Assembly: GCA_020053915.1 (NCBI GenBank)
Contig: JAGVMG010000063.1
Coordinates: 1 to 49,680 of the forward strand
Origin: Parachlamydiales bacterium
GTDB taxonomy: Bacteria; Chlamydiota; Chlamydiia; Chlamydiales; Rhabdochlamydiaceae
Direction: 5' to 3'
Length of the DNA stretch: 49,680 nucleotides
Each line of letters starts with the position of its first letter. Position 1 is the stretch's first letter. The notes below the pieces were generated by a model. The model had not been told where the DNA came from, made no database searches, and was given only the letters and a program-made list of their open reading frames with translations. Shown one piece after another: positions 27,294 through 35,351 of the stretch. The position numbers and the translations under genes are program-made.

Positions 27294-28252
27294 AGAAGAT
27301 CGTAGTCATCGGTGGAGGAACAGGAAATTTTTCCGTGTTGCGCGGTCTTAAAAATTATCCCGTGGATATCAGTGCGATTGTTTCGATGGCAGATGATGGC
27401 GGGAGCACAGGTATTTTGCGCGATGAATTAGGAGTCCTTCCTCCCGGAGATGTGCGGCAGTGTCTAGTGGCACTATCAAACTCTTCCAACATGATGCGTT
27501 CTTTAATGAACTACCGTTTTGAAAATGGGGGTCTTGAAGGGCACAGTTTTGGAAACCTTCTTCTGTCTGCTCTAGAGAAAGTGACCGGAAGTTTTGAAAA
27601 AGCGGTTGAGGAGATGGGAAAGATTTTGTTCATCAAAGGCAAAGTCATGCCTGTTACTACCCACCAGGTTCGCCTTAAAATGATCCTGAACAATCGCAAG
27701 CTTTTAGAAGGGGAGAAAGAGATTTACCTTTCTCAAGAGATTGATCAGGGGTATAAAACGATTTATCTAGAGCCCTTTCCCAAAGCGAATCCACATGCGA
27801 TTCATGAAATTATGAACGCGGATTTGATCGTCGTCGGCCCCGGCGGATTGCATACCTCGTTGATCCCGAATTTTTTGGTAGAAGGGGTTAGCGATGCGAT
27901 GCGCCGCTCTTCTGCAATGAAAACATTTGTCGTCAATTTAATGAATCGCAAAGGGCAGACCACCGGATTCAAGGTCAGCAATTATTTGGAAGAGATCAAG
28001 CGTTATGTCGGGGAAGATATTTTTGACTATATCCTCGTTAATAACCAGCAGCCTCCTCAAGAGCTCATTGACGTTTATTCTGAAGAGGGTGATCTCGTGG
28101 AAAACGATCTTAATGATGAGCGTGTGATCTGTACTTCACTCTTAGGTGAGCCTCGGGAGCAGTTAAAAAAAGACATGCTTAAACGCAATCTAATCCGGCA
28201 CGATTCAAGAAAATTAGCACAAGAGTTAATGAAAATTGTTAATCATCTTTGA
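27290..28252 (+). CDS. yvcK: YvcK/CofD-family protein (gluconeogenesis factor type)
   Basis: YvcK proteins bind UDP-sugars and tie carbon metabolism to cell-wall synthesis in bacteria such as Bacillus. Signature parts: VVIGGGTGNFSVLRGL at the N-terminus, SMADDGGSTGILRDELG, PPGDVRQCLVAL and VVGPGGLHTSLIPN. Length 320 aa is typical. It sits between rpe and a HAD gene with overlaps at both ends, so the three form one operon. The role in a chlamydia with its thin peptidoglycan is not established. Confidence 0.9.
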   Translation: MKKIVVIGGGTGNFSVLRGLKNYPVDISAIVSMADDGGSTGILRDELGVLPPGDVRQCLVALSNSSNMMRSLMNYRFENGGLEGHSFGNLLLSALEKVTGSFEKAVEEMGKILFIKGKVMPVTTHQVRLKMILNNRKLLEGEKEIYLSQEIDQGYKTIYLEPFPKANPHAIHEIMNADLIVVGPGGLHTSLIPNFLVEGVSDAMRRSSAMKTFVVNLMNRKGQTTGFKVSNYLEEIKRYVGEDIFDYILVNNQQPPQELIDVYSEEGDLVENDLNDERVICTSLLGEPREQLKKDMLKRNLIRHDSRKLAQELMKIVNHL

Positions 28253-28919
28253 CTTAGACGATACGTTAATCGACACCTCCGGCTGCATCACTCCAGTAAA
28301 ACTTGAAGATGCTTTGCATCGCATGGTTGAAAATGGGTTGAAACTACCCGATTTTGAACAGGGCCTAGAGCTCTTAAAAAGATTGGATGGCACTTCGGAA
28401 AGCTCGAGCCGTTCCCTTGCAGAATTTTTAGAAATTTTGAATGCGGACGCTTTTCTTTTAGAAGTGGGGGTTAGGGAAGTTTATGAGAATATTCCAGCAG
28501 ATCTTCCCGTATTTCCCCTCGAAGGGGCCTGCGAGGTGTTAAATGACCTTAGCTCTGACCATCAGCTTGCCCTTGTGACCATAGGAAAACCAGCTCAGCA
28601 GATGCAGAAGCTGAAAAAAGCTGGTATTGATTCTGGATTATTTAGTAAGATTGCAGTTTCAGAAGAACGCAATAAGAAAATTCATTACAAAAAAATTATT
28701 GAGGATTTGGGATACGCTTCTTCGGAAGTTGTCGTTTGTGGTGATCGGATTCCGGTCGATCTCGCTCCTGCTAGAGAGCTGGGATGTAAAACGATTCAGA
28801 TGCGTTGGGGACGTGGCCTAAATTCTACAGGCTTTAAGAGCGATGTCGATTACTCGATCTCGCATTTGAAAGAGCTCAAGGATATCATTTCTAGCTTAAT
28901 GACATTTTCTATTTTTTAA
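28236..28919 (+). CDS. HAD-superfamily hydrolase (phosphatase type)
   Basis: The motif FDLDDTLIDTSG at the very N-terminus is HAD motif I with nucleophile and acid Asp residues. VTIGKP, a conserved Lys region (KKIHYKKII) and VVCGDRIPVDLAPARELG supply motifs II-IV. The cap domain is the helical C1 type. The start must be TTG at 28236, inside the end of yvcK (17-bp overlap), because moving further upstream in this frame is not supported by a better codon and a later start would cut motif I. Substrate unknown. Confidence 0.85.
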   Translation: MLIIFDLDDTLIDTSGCITPVKLEDALHRMVENGLKLPDFEQGLELLKRLDGTSESSSRSLAEFLEILNADAFLLEVGVREVYENIPADLPVFPLEGACEVLNDLSSDHQLALVTIGKPAQQMQKLKKAGIDSGLFSKIAVSEERNKKIHYKKIIEDLGYASSEVVVCGDRIPVDLAPARELGCKTIQMRWGRGLNSTGFKSDVDYSISHLKELKDIISSLMTFSIF

Positions 28920-28934
28920 AGGGATAGTGACACA

Positions 28935-29492
28935 ATGACGACGAGCAATCAACTCACACCTGGGATGACTCTTTCTCTAGATGGAAAGATTTACAGGGTA
29001 GAATCATGCGTTAAGGTGACGGTCGCGAAAGGCGTGCCTTTCATGAAGACAAAGCTCAAAGATCTCATGAGCGATGAGGTGGTTGAAAAGAATTTTAAAT
29101 TGAATCAGCCGGTTCAAGATGTCTCGTTAACTGAGCGTAAACTGGAGTTTTTGTACTTAGAGGGAAAAGATTATCTCTTTTTGGATATTGGAAACCTCGA
29201 GCAGGTTCTTGTTCCGACCTCCATTATTGGAGATAAAATCCACTATCTCAAGGAAGGCACAGATTTAAAAGCGATGTTCTATGGAGAATCGATTTTTTCT
29301 GTAGAGCTACCTCAGTTTTTAGAGCTCATGGTTGTTAAAACAGAAGAGAGCCAGCTTGCTGCCCACGTCGCCAATGCGACCAAACTGGCAATACTCGAGA
29401 CCGGTGCAAAAATCGAAGTGCCGATGTTTGTCGAGTCGGGCGATATTATTAAAGTAGATACCCAAACAAACGAATATATCCAACGGGTATAA
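28935..29492 (+). CDS. efp: Elongation factor P, divergent chlamydial type
   Basis: EF-P helps ribosomes pass proline runs. Three barrel domains are present, ending in VPMFVESGDIIKVDTQTNEYIQRV, which is strongly EF-P-like. The loop that carries the modified lysine reads VKVTVAKGVPF instead of the usual VKPGKGQAF, two residues longer. Chlamydiae carry two EF-P copies and this one sits beside accB/accC as in Chlamydia (CT122-CT124), so I take it for the divergent copy. Whether the loop lysine is modified is unknown. Confidence 0.93.
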   Translation: MTTSNQLTPGMTLSLDGKIYRVESCVKVTVAKGVPFMKTKLKDLMSDEVVEKNFKLNQPVQDVSLTERKLEFLYLEGKDYLFLDIGNLEQVLVPTSIIGDKIHYLKEGTDLKAMFYGESIFSVELPQFLELMVVKTEESQLAAHVANATKLAILETGAKIEVPMFVESGDIIKVDTQTNEYIQRV

Positions 29493-29509
29493 TTTAGGCT
29501 GGAGGATGT

Positions 29510-29971
29510 GTGGAACTCAAGGATATTAAAGAACTGATGACCGCCATGGAACGTGCGGGCATCAAAGAACTGCGGATTAAAAAGAAGACGGGCGATGAGC
29601 TTCATCTCGTGCGTCAAGACGAACATGCTCCTGTCATGCATGCTCATGTAGCAGCTCCCTGCCCCCCTGTATTTCATTCGACTTCGGCAGCAGCTCCCGT
29701 TCCACATAAACCCCATGCTGCAGAAGAGAAAAAAGAAGGGCGTTACGTCACTTCTCCTATGGTCGGAACATTTTATGCATCCCCATCACCGGATGATCCT
29801 CATTTCGTGAAAGTCGGGGATCGTGTCGATGAAAATACAGTCGTCTGTATCATCGAAGCGATGAAGGTGATGAACGAGGTCAAAGCAGGAGTCAGCGGAG
29901 TGATTGCAGAAATCCTCGTTGATAATGCGCACCCTGTCGAATTCGGAACTAAAATCATGCGGATTGTGTAA
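29510..29971 (+). CDS. accB: Biotin carboxyl carrier protein of acetyl-CoA carboxylase
   Basis: AccB carries the biotin that moves CO2 in the first step of fatty acid synthesis. The biotinylation motif EAMKVMNEV has its lysine at residue 119, close to the C-terminus as expected. Before it lie an Ala/Pro/His-rich hinge and the N-terminal MELKDIKELM helix typical of BCCP. The start is GTG with a GGAGG site four bases upstream. It is followed by accC after 5 bases. Length 153 aa is normal. Confidence 0.96.
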   Translation: MELKDIKELMTAMERAGIKELRIKKKTGDELHLVRQDEHAPVMHAHVAAPCPPVFHSTSAAAPVPHKPHAAEEKKEGRYVTSPMVGTFYASPSPDDPHFVKVGDRVDENTVVCIIEAMKVMNEVKAGVSGVIAEILVDNAHPVEFGTKIMRIV

Positions 29972-29976
29972 TTGTT

Positions 29977-31347
29977 ATGCGAAAGATACTCATTGCTAAT
30001 CGAGGCGAGATCGCCGTTCGGATCATTCGCGCTTGTCATGACCTCGGTCTTCAAACAGTTGCGGTTTATTCTCTTGCCGATGCAGAAGCTCTTCATGTCC
30101 TCCATGCAGATGAAGCGATTTGTATCGGGGAGGCTCCCTCTCAAAAGTCGTATCTCAAAATTTCTAATATCCTCTCCGCTTGTGAGATCACAGGCGCTGA
30201 TGCTCTGCATCCCGGATATGGATTTTTGAGTGAAAATGCGAACTTTGCTTCTATTTGTAAAAGCTGTGGACTCAACTTTATTGGCCCTTCTCCAGAAACG
30301 ATTTCGCTTCTAGGGGATAAAGCAAAAGCAAAAGCTACCGCGAGAAGTGTTAAGTGTCCTGTGATTCCTGGAACAGAAGGGATTGTCGAAGATGTTAATG
30401 TGGGGTTAAGGGAAGCTAAGCGATTGGGTTTTCCCATTTTCATTAAAGCCTCTGCTGGCGGCGGTGGGAAAGGGATCCGGATCGCATATGATCCCGATGA
30501 ATTTGTCCGTCAGTTTGCAGCAGCCCGTACTGAAGCGGAGGTTAGCTTTAATAACCCAGACGTTTATCTCGAAAAGATGATCGTCAACCCTCGCCACATC
30601 GAAGTGCAGATCCTCGGGGATAAGCATGGAAATTATCTCTATTTAGGCGAACGCGATTGCACAATCCAGCGCCGACGTCAGAAACTCATTGAGGAAGCAC
30701 CCAGCCCGATTTTAACGCCCTCTTTGCGCAAAAAAGTCGGTGAGGCTGCTGTTAATATTGCGCGTGCAGCTAATTACCACTCTGCGGGTACTGTTGAGTT
30801 TTTACTCGATGAAAAAATGAACTTTTATTTCATGGAAGTGAATACGCGCATCCAGGTGGAGCATACGGTCACCGAAGAGTTGACAGGTGTGGATCTTGTT
30901 AAAGAACAGATTCGTATCGCTATGGGGGAAAAGCTGTTGTTGAAGCAGAAGGATATCACCTTTGATGGGCATGTAATCCAATGCCGTATCAATGCGGAAA
31001 ATCCCTCTAATAACTTTGCTCCTTCTCCTGGAACCCTAGAACATTTCATTCTTCCTGGAGGCCCGCATGTCCGTAATGATACAGCGTGCTATTCCGGATA
31101 TCGGATTCCGCCGAATTACGATTCGATGATTGCAAAGCTCATTGTGAAGGGAAAAACACGGGCAGAGGCCATCGCGGTCGCTAAGCGCGCCCTGCGCGAG
31201 TTTCATATTGGAGGCGTCCATACGACAATTCCATTCCACTTATACATGTTTGAAGACAGCAAGTTTCTCAATCATGAATATACGATCACCTATATTGATC
31301 AGCTCATTTTGGATGGATGTCAGTTTAACTTAACGCCGGAAACATGA
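29977..31347 (+). CDS. accC: Biotin carboxylase subunit of acetyl-CoA carboxylase
   Basis: AccC carboxylates the biotin on AccB using ATP and bicarbonate. Diagnostic parts: KILIANRGEIAVRIIRAC, the HPGYGFLSENANFA motif, the ATP-grasp glycine loop KASAGGGGKGIRIA, ERDCTIQRRRQKLIEEAPSP and FYFMEVNTRIQVEHTVTE. 456 aa is typical. The stop overlaps the start of the next gene by 4 bases. It matches CT124. Confidence 0.97.
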   Translation: MRKILIANRGEIAVRIIRACHDLGLQTVAVYSLADAEALHVLHADEAICIGEAPSQKSYLKISNILSACEITGADALHPGYGFLSENANFASICKSCGLNFIGPSPETISLLGDKAKAKATARSVKCPVIPGTEGIVEDVNVGLREAKRLGFPIFIKASAGGGGKGIRIAYDPDEFVRQFAAARTEAEVSFNNPDVYLEKMIVNPRHIEVQILGDKHGNYLYLGERDCTIQRRRQKLIEEAPSPILTPSLRKKVGEAAVNIARAANYHSAGTVEFLLDEKMNFYFMEVNTRIQVEHTVTEELTGVDLVKEQIRIAMGEKLLLKQKDITFDGHVIQCRINAENPSNNFAPSPGTLEHFILPGGPHVRNDTACYSGYRIPPNYDSMIAKLIVKGKTRAEAIAVAKRALREFHIGGVHTTIPFHLYMFEDSKFLNHEYTITYIDQLILDGCQFNLTPET

Positions 31348-31859
31348 CAGAGCTCGAACTCCTTATCGGTCCCGAACAGATCCGAGCCGCAGTTCAGAAA
31401 GCGGCTCTACAGATCGATCAACTTTACAAAGAGCAAGAATTGATGATTCTCATGGTCATGAAAGGGGCCATTTGTCTTGTCGCCGATCTGATGCGTATGA
31501 TTCAGGTCCCTTGCACGATCGAATACTTAAGGGCATCTAGTTATGGAGCGCGCGGTGCAGAGCGCGGAGAGCTCACCATTCAAGGTTTGGATCAGATCAA
31601 CTGTGCTGGAAAACATATTCTTGTGATCGATGATATCTTCGATTCGGGAATAACGCTTAAAGGGATTATCGACGCACTCAGCGCTGAGCATCCTGCGAGC
31701 CTCAAATCACTCGTACTGCTTCACAAAAAACTTTCGAGAGATGTCGTTTATCGACCAGATCTCATTCTTTTCGAAATTGAAAATCATTTCGTCGTCGGAT
31801 ATGGTCTTGATTATAAAGAGCATTTTCGTGGACTTCCCGGGATTTACAAACTTCTTTAG
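31344..31859 (+). CDS. hpt: Hypoxanthine phosphoribosyltransferase-like protein
   Basis: The PRPP-binding motif ILVIDDIFDSGITLKG and the flexible-loop region LRASSYGARG are those of bacterial HGPRTs, which make IMP/GMP from bases in purine salvage. MKGAICLVADLMR supplies the conserved Lys-Gly after strand 2. Length 171 aa fits. It follows accC with a 4-base overlap. Exact base preference cannot be read from sequence. Salvage would fit a host-dependent lifestyle. Confidence 0.85.
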   Translation: MTELELLIGPEQIRAAVQKAALQIDQLYKEQELMILMVMKGAICLVADLMRMIQVPCTIEYLRASSYGARGAERGELTIQGLDQINCAGKHILVIDDIFDSGITLKGIIDALSAEHPASLKSLVLLHKKLSRDVVYRPDLILFEIENHFVVGYGLDYKEHFRGLPGIYKLL

Positions 31860-31871
31860 CGAGACATTATC

Positions 31872-32762
31872 GTGAAAGGGATCATTTTAGCAGGCGGTAG
31901 AGGTACCAGGTTGTATCCTGTCACCTTAAGCGTTTGCAAACAGCTACTTCCTGTCTATGACAAACCGATGATCTATTATCCTTTGTCTGTTCTCATGATG
32001 GCAGGAATCCAAGAGATTCTGATTATTTCTACTTCTGAAGACCTCTCCCGTTTTCAAGCGCTCTTTGGGGATGGCTCGCACTTAGGCCTTCAGATTACTT
32101 ACTTAAGTCAGAAACAGCCCGAAGGGATTGCTCAAGCTTTTCTGATTGCGGAAGACTTTATTGGAGAGGAGAGTGTTGCCCTCGTGTTGGGGGACAACAT
32201 TTTTTACGGTCAACAGCTCCCGCACATTCTTTCGACCTGTCGCAATCTCGAGCAGGGTGCAATTATCTTTGGGTATGAAGTTAACGATCCTGAACGTTAT
32301 GGAGTTGTCGAATTTGATCGAGAATTCCGAGTGACTAATATTGTCGAAAAACCCGCTCAGCCCACATCTCGTTTTGCAGTCACGGGTTTGTATTTCTACG
32401 ATAATACGGTGATTGAAATCGCAAAATCGCTCAAACCTTCCTCTCGCAACGAATATGAAATCACAGACGTTAACCTCGCGTATCTGAAACGAGGAGACCT
32501 TCATCTGCGTATTTTAGAAAGAGGATTTGCCTGGCTGGATACAGGTACGCACGAAGCTCTTCAGCAGGCCTCTGCTTATGTTCAGACGATTCAAATGCGC
32601 CAGGGGATTAAGATAGCCTGTGTGGAAGAGATCGCTTACCAGATGGGTTTCATTGATCAAGCGCAGTTAATGAAGCTCACAGAAAAATTCGGGTTAAGCG
32701 AATATGGATCGTATTTGACTCAGATTATTCAATGTGAGCGTTTCAGAGGCTTGCCTTTTTGA
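31872..32762 (+). CDS. rmlA: Glucose-1-phosphate thymidylyltransferase
   Basis: RmlA joins glucose 1-phosphate and dTTP to dTDP-glucose, the first step towards dTDP-rhamnose and related sugars. The N-terminus KGIILAGGRGTRLYPVTLSV and the following KQLLPVYDKPMIYYPLS are the family signature; LGDNIFYGQ, NIVEKP, and RGFAWLDTGTH complete the active site. Length 296 aa is standard. The start is GTG. No rmlB, rmlC or rmlD gene is nearby, so the rest of the pathway must be elsewhere or absent. Its 3' end overlaps the convergent YitT gene by 34 bases. Confidence 0.94.
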   Translation: MKGIILAGGRGTRLYPVTLSVCKQLLPVYDKPMIYYPLSVLMMAGIQEILIISTSEDLSRFQALFGDGSHLGLQITYLSQKQPEGIAQAFLIAEDFIGEESVALVLGDNIFYGQQLPHILSTCRNLEQGAIIFGYEVNDPERYGVVEFDREFRVTNIVEKPAQPTSRFAVTGLYFYDNTVIEIAKSLKPSSRNEYEITDVNLAYLKRGDLHLRILERGFAWLDTGTHEALQQASAYVQTIQMRQGIKIACVEEIAYQMGFIDQAQLMKLTEKFGLSEYGSYLTQIIQCERFRGLPF

Positions 32763-33640
32763 CGCTTTTTGTACGGAACATACGCTTGTTTCCCATACAC
32801 CACTTCATGTAAGTCTTCGATCGCCATGAACGCAGAAGGGTCTTCCTTCAATACAATCTCTTTAAGTTCAGAGAGATCCAAGCGCTCGATGATGACAAAT
32901 AGAATTTCGCGCGTATCGCCTGAAAAGCCCCCTTTCCCATGCATGAATGTGAGGCCAACGCCCATTTCACTCATGATGACAGAACCTAGCTCTTTAGGTT
33001 TCGAAGAAATGATTAACACCGATTTGAGCTCATCGAGACCGACGATCACAAGGTCGATCATTTTAAAGGCAACGATATACGTCATCAGCGAGCGCAGTGC
33101 GATATGCCAGTCCTGGAAGATCCATCCATACGCAGCGAAAATAAAGACGTTGATGAAGAGAACGACTTGGCCGACTGTAAACCCTTTTTTTCGGTTAATG
33201 ATGATCGCTAGGATCTCAGTGCCATCTAAGCAACCGCCGTGGCGGATAATCAATCCGCATCCAATCCCCAAAATGGCGCCGCCGAAAACGATAATCTCTA
33301 ATGGATCGCTAATAAATGGAGGAAACGATTGGAGTACAATTAAAAAGCCTGCAAAGAGCACTACCGCTGCTAGCATGTAGATTACGAAGGTGCGCCGAAT
33401 GAACGTGTAAGCCAAATAAAGAAATGGCAATGTCAGCACCATCAAAAAGTAGGGCAGATAAGCATCGCCATAAACGCGAGCGAGAATCAGAGAGACGCCC
33501 ACAACCCCGCCGTCAATCAACTGATTGGGAACCAAAAAGATCTTGATCGATAGCGCTGCTAAAAAGGCACCCGTTGCTAACCAGAAAAAGGAGGCAAGGT
33601 GTTGCCCTAGGGTTTTTCGAGACGCGTGAGATCCTGCCAT
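32729..33640 (-). CDS. YitT-family membrane protein (DUF161 + DUF2179)
   Basis: Five or six hydrophobic segments fill the first ~200 residues (FFWLATGAFLAALSIKIFLV, LVPNQLIDGGVVGVSLIL, IIVFGGAILGIGCGLII, GGCLDGTEILAIIINRKKG). A soluble C-terminal domain follows with LIISSKPKEL and GVGLTFMHGKGGFSG, the DUF2179 pattern. The family is widespread and its transport role is not settled. Length 303 aa is typical. It is the only gene on its strand here and converges with rmlA. Confidence 0.87.
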   Translation of the reverse strand: MAGSHASRKTLGQHLASFFWLATGAFLAALSIKIFLVPNQLIDGGVVGVSLILARVYGDAYLPYFLMVLTLPFLYLAYTFIRRTFVIYMLAAVVLFAGFLIVLQSFPPFISDPLEIIVFGGAILGIGCGLIIRHGGCLDGTEILAIIINRKKGFTVGQVVLFINVFIFAAYGWIFQDWHIALRSLMTYIVAFKMIDLVIVGLDELKSVLIISSKPKELGSVIMSEMGVGLTFMHGKGGFSGDTREILFVIIERLDLSELKEIVLKEDPSAFMAIEDLHEVVYGKQAYVPYKKRQKGKPLKRSH

Positions 33641-33706
33641 AATCAGTCCTTGGAAAATACTAAGTTGAAAATACAGATAGGGTGTCTAGTTGTACAGAAA
33701 AAAATA

Positions 33707-33780
33707 CGCGGGAGACGGGATTTGAACCCGCAACTTCTGCCGTGACAGGGCAGTGCTCTAACCAATTGAACTACTCCCGC
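33707..33780 (-). tRNA. tRNA-Asp (GTC)
   Basis: A full cloverleaf reads on the minus strand: acceptor GCGGGAG / CTCCCGC with discriminator G, D-arm with GGTTAGAGC, anticodon loop CTGTCAC giving GTC, and a normal T-arm (GGGTTCAAATCCC). CCA is not encoded. A run of seven Ts follows and may end transcription. Confidence 0.96.
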
Positions 33781-33810
33781 ATCCTTTTTTGGCCATGATG
33801 CAAAGGCCTT

Positions 33811-33883
33811 TGGGCGCAAAAGGACTCGAACCTATGACCGCCTGTGTGTAAGACAGGAGCTCTACCAACTGAGCTATACGCCC
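33811..33883 (-). tRNA. tRNA-Val (TAC)
   Basis: The cloverleaf has acceptor GGGCGTA / TGCGCCC with one G-U pair and discriminator A, D-arm GCTCAGTTGGTAGAGC, and anticodon stem CCTGT/ACAGG with loop CTTACAC, so the anticodon is TAC. CCA is not encoded. It lies 30 bases upstream of tRNA-Asp on the same strand, so both are likely one transcript. Confidence 0.96.
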
Positions 33884-33907
33884 GATTTAGAGAACTTGGG
33901 CCTAACC

Positions 33908-33978
33908 AGCCAGTAGCAAAACTCCTGACTCCAGTAAAATCTTCGATTTTTCCGAAGTCAGGAGCTTTGCAACTGGCT
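33908..33978. repeat. 71-bp hairpin: 23-bp inverted repeat with a nested small stem
   Basis: AGCCAGTAGCAAAACTCCTG and its inverted partner (21 of 23 positions match) flank a 25-base loop that itself contains AAAATC-TTC-GATTTT. It lies between tRNA-Val (minus) and the lipoprotein gene (plus). It could be a dispersed palindromic repeat, a small RNA or a regulatory hairpin. Confidence 0.6.
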
Positions 33979-34129
33979 CTAGAGCACACAAGTATTGCAA
34001 ATCGAAGTTCAGACTATACAACTTGCCTCTATTTTTCCTCAAGAATTATTCATCTCTCATAGAGGAAAACCCCTTATTCGGATACGGTTTCCTTGCCAAG
34101 TTTATCCCCAAAAGCATACAGTGATAGGC

Positions 34130-34528
34130 ATGAAAAGCCTCTTATTTCCTTGTCTGCTTCTGATCCTTTTCGGGTGCTCGCCGAGCTCTCTGGAAGATTT
34201 TCGTCATGAAGGAGAGTCTCGCACACGCTCGCTTGTCCGCGATCTTCAAAAGATCGACAGTCAGGAACTTCTTCTTAATGCAGAGCCTGTATTAAAAAAA
34301 CATTTTGAAAAATTGGTCGATCTCATGATTGAGGCGCGTCAATTTCATTTGAAAAACGCCGATCTCGAACCACTTGAAACGGAAGAGGGAACCTTTTCTT
34401 TAGCCTTAAAGGAAGAACTGAGAAGGATCTATGCGATTGAAGGAGGGCGCGAGGTGATCGAACGGGCGCAGCAAGAAGCCTTGGTGCGCCTGGATGCTTA
34501 TGAGCGGACTCGATTGTCAAAAAACTGA
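34130..34528 (+). CDS. Small putative lipoprotein
   Basis: The 132-aa protein starts MKSLLFPCLLLILFGCSPSS, a lipoprotein signal with lipobox LFGC, followed by a charged, mostly helical domain (HFEKLVDLMIEARQFHLKN, REVIERAQQEALVRLDAYERT). I recognise no family. The frame is open upstream to 33995, but only the ATG at 34130 gives a signal peptide at the N-terminus. Its last 31 bases overlap the convergent surE. Confidence 0.7.
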   Translation: MKSLLFPCLLLILFGCSPSSLEDFRHEGESRTRSLVRDLQKIDSQELLLNAEPVLKKHFEKLVDLMIEARQFHLKNADLEPLETEEGTFSLALKEELRRIYAIEGGREVIERAQQEALVRLDAYERTRLSKN

Positions 34529-35283
34529 GCAAAATCTTCTTTTCGGTCTTTGAAAATAGCATGATCTGTCATTTCCCCGACATGGATAGGGACTGCGGTT
34601 GCGTACCCTTCATTCAATAAAGCAACATCGCTTTCCTCATGCTCGTCGTGGTCTTTCCAAATGCCGCCTAACCAGTAATAGCTATTGCCTTCCGGGTGTA
34701 GCCTCTCTTCCGGGCTTTCCATCCAGTAGCCCATTCCCTGACGGGCCAAACGCACCCCTTTGATTGTTTCCGTCTTAGGAAAATTGACGTTGAGAAGAGT
34801 TCCTTTGGGCAGGGGAAACTCTAAAACGTATTTCACAATTTGAAGAACATGCTCTTGCGTAATTCCGAAATCAGGATTTTCAAAATCGCTGCAAGAAAAA
34901 GCAACACCAGGTACGCCTCGAAGGATCCCATCAATCACACCTCCGACAGTTCCGCTATACAGCACATTTCTTCCAGAATTAGATCCTCGGTTAATGCCCG
35001 ACACAATCAGATCGGGTTTAGCATTAAGGATGCTAAATCCCATTCTGATGCAGTCAGCAGGCGTACCAGACACTTTCCAGGCAGGCGTTCCTTTTTCCCA
35101 TCCCACGGGGTCGACATGCAGCGGATTGCGGAGGGTAAGCCCCGCTCCCACTCCCGACTGTTCTTGTGCAGGCGCGACAATGGAAAGATCTGCAAAATCG
35201 TGAAGAGCTGCCCAGAGATGCTTGATGCCTGGAGCAGTAATTCCATCATCATTCGTTATCAAAATGCGTGGCTTTTGTGTCAT
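34498..35283 (-). CDS. surE: 5'-nucleotidase SurE
   Basis: SurE is a metal-dependent phosphatase of nucleoside monophosphates. The N-terminal motif RILITNDDGITAPGI carries the metal ligands, and VSGINRGSNSGRNVLYSGTVGG is the second family signature. 261 aa is typical. I start at the ATG at 35283, which has AGGTGA six bases upstream; the open frame to 35316 adds only an unlikely leader. Chlamydia has surE as well (CT218), in a different context. Confidence 0.94.
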   Translation of the reverse strand: MTQKPRILITNDDGITAPGIKHLWAALHDFADLSIVAPAQEQSGVGAGLTLRNPLHVDPVGWEKGTPAWKVSGTPADCIRMGFSILNAKPDLIVSGINRGSNSGRNVLYSGTVGGVIDGILRGVPGVAFSCSDFENPDFGITQEHVLQIVKYVLEFPLPKGTLLNVNFPKTETIKGVRLARQGMGYWMESPEERLHPEGNSYYWLGGIWKDHDEHEESDVALLNEGYATAVPIHVGEMTDHAIFKDRKEDFAQFFDNRVRS

Positions 35284-35351
35284 GAAATCACCTAAAAAAA
35301 GGAAAGAGCTTAGCATTTATGCCAGAATAATCGCTCTTTTTAAAATTTTCT

